Shown: positions 62,912-64,000 of the stretch, piece after piece
Layout of the letters: each line of letters begins with the position of its first letter
How positions within the stretch are numbered: position 1 is the stretch's first letter
NCBI RefSeq assembly: GCF_963678635.1
Contig: NC_087063.1
Coordinates: forward strand, 49,055,220 to 49,119,219
DNA: 64,000 nucleotides
Source: Symsagittifera roscoffensis
Lineage: Eukaryota > Xenacoelomorpha > Acoela > Convolutidae
Direction of reading: 5' to 3'
Notes under the pieces: generated by a model
Databases searched by the model: none
Seen by the model: the letters and a program-made list of their open reading frames with translations, nothing else
Told to the model about the DNA's origin: nothing
Made by a program: the position numbers and the translations under genes

Positions 62912-64000
62912 TAACTTTGTAACTCTAAATGTATTCCTTCGGATTTCTCAAACACTGATTTTACTAAAATTTTTCTATCAAATTCAGCCTTTATCTATTT
63001 TTTAATTCTTAACAGTAGCTTAATTAGTAATCCTTCGGATCTCAAACTTATAAATAGTGTAAATATGTCAAATAACCAAATTGTAGTAAATCCTTCCACT
63101 TCCGGGATACAGGTCTCTATCGATTTTCAAATTTCCTCAGAACACAAGAAGTTAGTAACTAAATTCCGAGAAAACCTCAAGTTACCTGAAAGACCTTTGG
63201 ATTTAAATACATTATTCAATGCAAAATTGGTCGCTTTATTAACGGAAGATGATGAATTGTTAAACCCAATTGTGAAAGCTCTACAGAAAAAAGTAGATAA
63301 TATCAACTCAATTTCCCGTTACTAACACCAATTTTCGAAAGACCTTCATGAATCCGACGGACTATTATATATGGATGGAAAATTGGTTATTCCGTTTACA
63401 CTTAGAAACGCCGTTTTAAAAACCTTACACGAATATCACCCTGGCCAATTCGGCATGAAATACTTGGCACAATACATTTGGTGTCCACACATATATCGAC
63501 AAATTTACTTCCACGGGATTAATTGCACACAATGCACTCAAACCGGTAAGAATATAAAAAGCATCATACCAACTACACAAATTAGCGAACTTCCGACCTT
63601 ATTCGAACCTAATGAGGAAATAAATCTTGACTTTGCCGGCCCACTAGATAACAACTGGGGAAACAATAAATACATCTTATTGTGTATAGATTGTTTTTCA
63701 AAATTCCCTTCAGCAAAAATTACATCTTCAACGTCATCAAACGCAGTAATCGAATTTCTTCAAGATTATTTCTATCTCCATGGGCTTCCAAAATCTATTC
63801 GGGTCGACCACGCATCCTGCTTTACTTGTCAGGATTTTAAATTATTTTGCAATTCTCTTAATATCAAACTAATATTTTGTACAGTTGGAGACCATCGTTC
63901 TAACGGTCTTGTAGAAAAACTTGTTCATACTGTAAAAATAAAATTATTAGCAATGTCATTGGATCAACAAAAACCTACATTACAAACCGCCATTTCGAAA
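62912..64000 (+). pseudogene. pol: Integrase region of the second Ty3/Gypsy element, cut by the window end
   Basis: Same frame as gag and pol, with another TAA at 63323-63325. The linker (63065-63322) shows no motif. After it come the integrase zinc-binding segment (HEYHPGQFGMKYL and CTQC, about 63430-63540) and the catalytic core: LDFAGPL near 63630, RVDHASCF near 63800 (where most integrases have TDNG/TDQG), and NGLVEKL near 63905 with the catalytic Glu. The window ends before the C-terminal domain and 3' LTR. Confidence 0.88.

Noticed and set aside
59687-63325. A reassigned genetic code to explain the in-frame stops of the second Gypsy element
   Set aside because: The host receptor exon and the large element's long ORFs end at ordinary TAG, TGA and TAA codons, so the standard code holds.

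Overview
The window is nuclear DNA of an animal, most likely an invertebrate: AT-rich, gene-poor, with one intron-containing host gene (the last large exon of an ionotropic glutamate receptor, minus strand, 3791-5035) in a dense field of transposable elements. No prokaryotic feature is present. I cannot name the phylum.

Layout. 1-14660: the receptor exon, degenerate hAT-type MITEs, a 1.6-kb CACTG-ended element filled with ~60-bp repeats (6023-7651), large C/G-cored palindromes (9474-9903) and a tandem array of a 1.86-kb unit, 2.26 copies (10388-14610). 14668-15124: an intact non-autonomous hAT element with a perfect 8-bp target duplication. 14936-50562: the dominant object, an unusually large Ty3/Gypsy-type, retrovirus-like element on the minus strand. 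Its full-length reading is 50562 down to 30133, about 20.4 kb including two internal tandem duplications, with 907-bp LTRs. Its 3' part plus about 2.5 kb of flanking DNA is present twice as a 12.7-kb tandem segmental duplication (14936-27632 and 27633-40325), either real or an assembly artefact. A 200-N gap follows at 50999-51198. 51199-59400: repeats, two more hAT-type relics, a LINE relic and a MITE with ~120-bp inverted ends. 59402-64000: a second, unrelated Ty3/Gypsy element on the plus strand, all in one reading frame but broken by five stop codons.

The large element, read 5' to 3' on the minus strand: 5' LTR (50562-49656); a leader with a possible primer-binding site and direct repeats; a 155-aa basic ORF; gag (895 aa); pol (protease, reverse transcriptase, RNase H, integrase); then a cassette of two tiny membrane proteins (76 and 62 aa), a 377-codon ORF with no methionine codon, an 872-aa envelope-like glycoprotein resembling chuvirus (Jingchuvirales) glycoproteins, and a ~600-codon accessory ORF with one in-frame stop; a 3' UTR with a consensus 79-bp intron; and the 3' LTR. 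Several cassette ORFs are joined by overlapping stop/start codons (ATGA), which suggests coupled translation from a polycistronic, perhaps spliced, RNA. Gag and pol were probably one continuous frame: a 65-bp tandem duplication just before the CCHC zinc knuckle now splits them. This element is the most likely undescribed system in the window.

Family names come from motifs recognised by eye; no database search was run.
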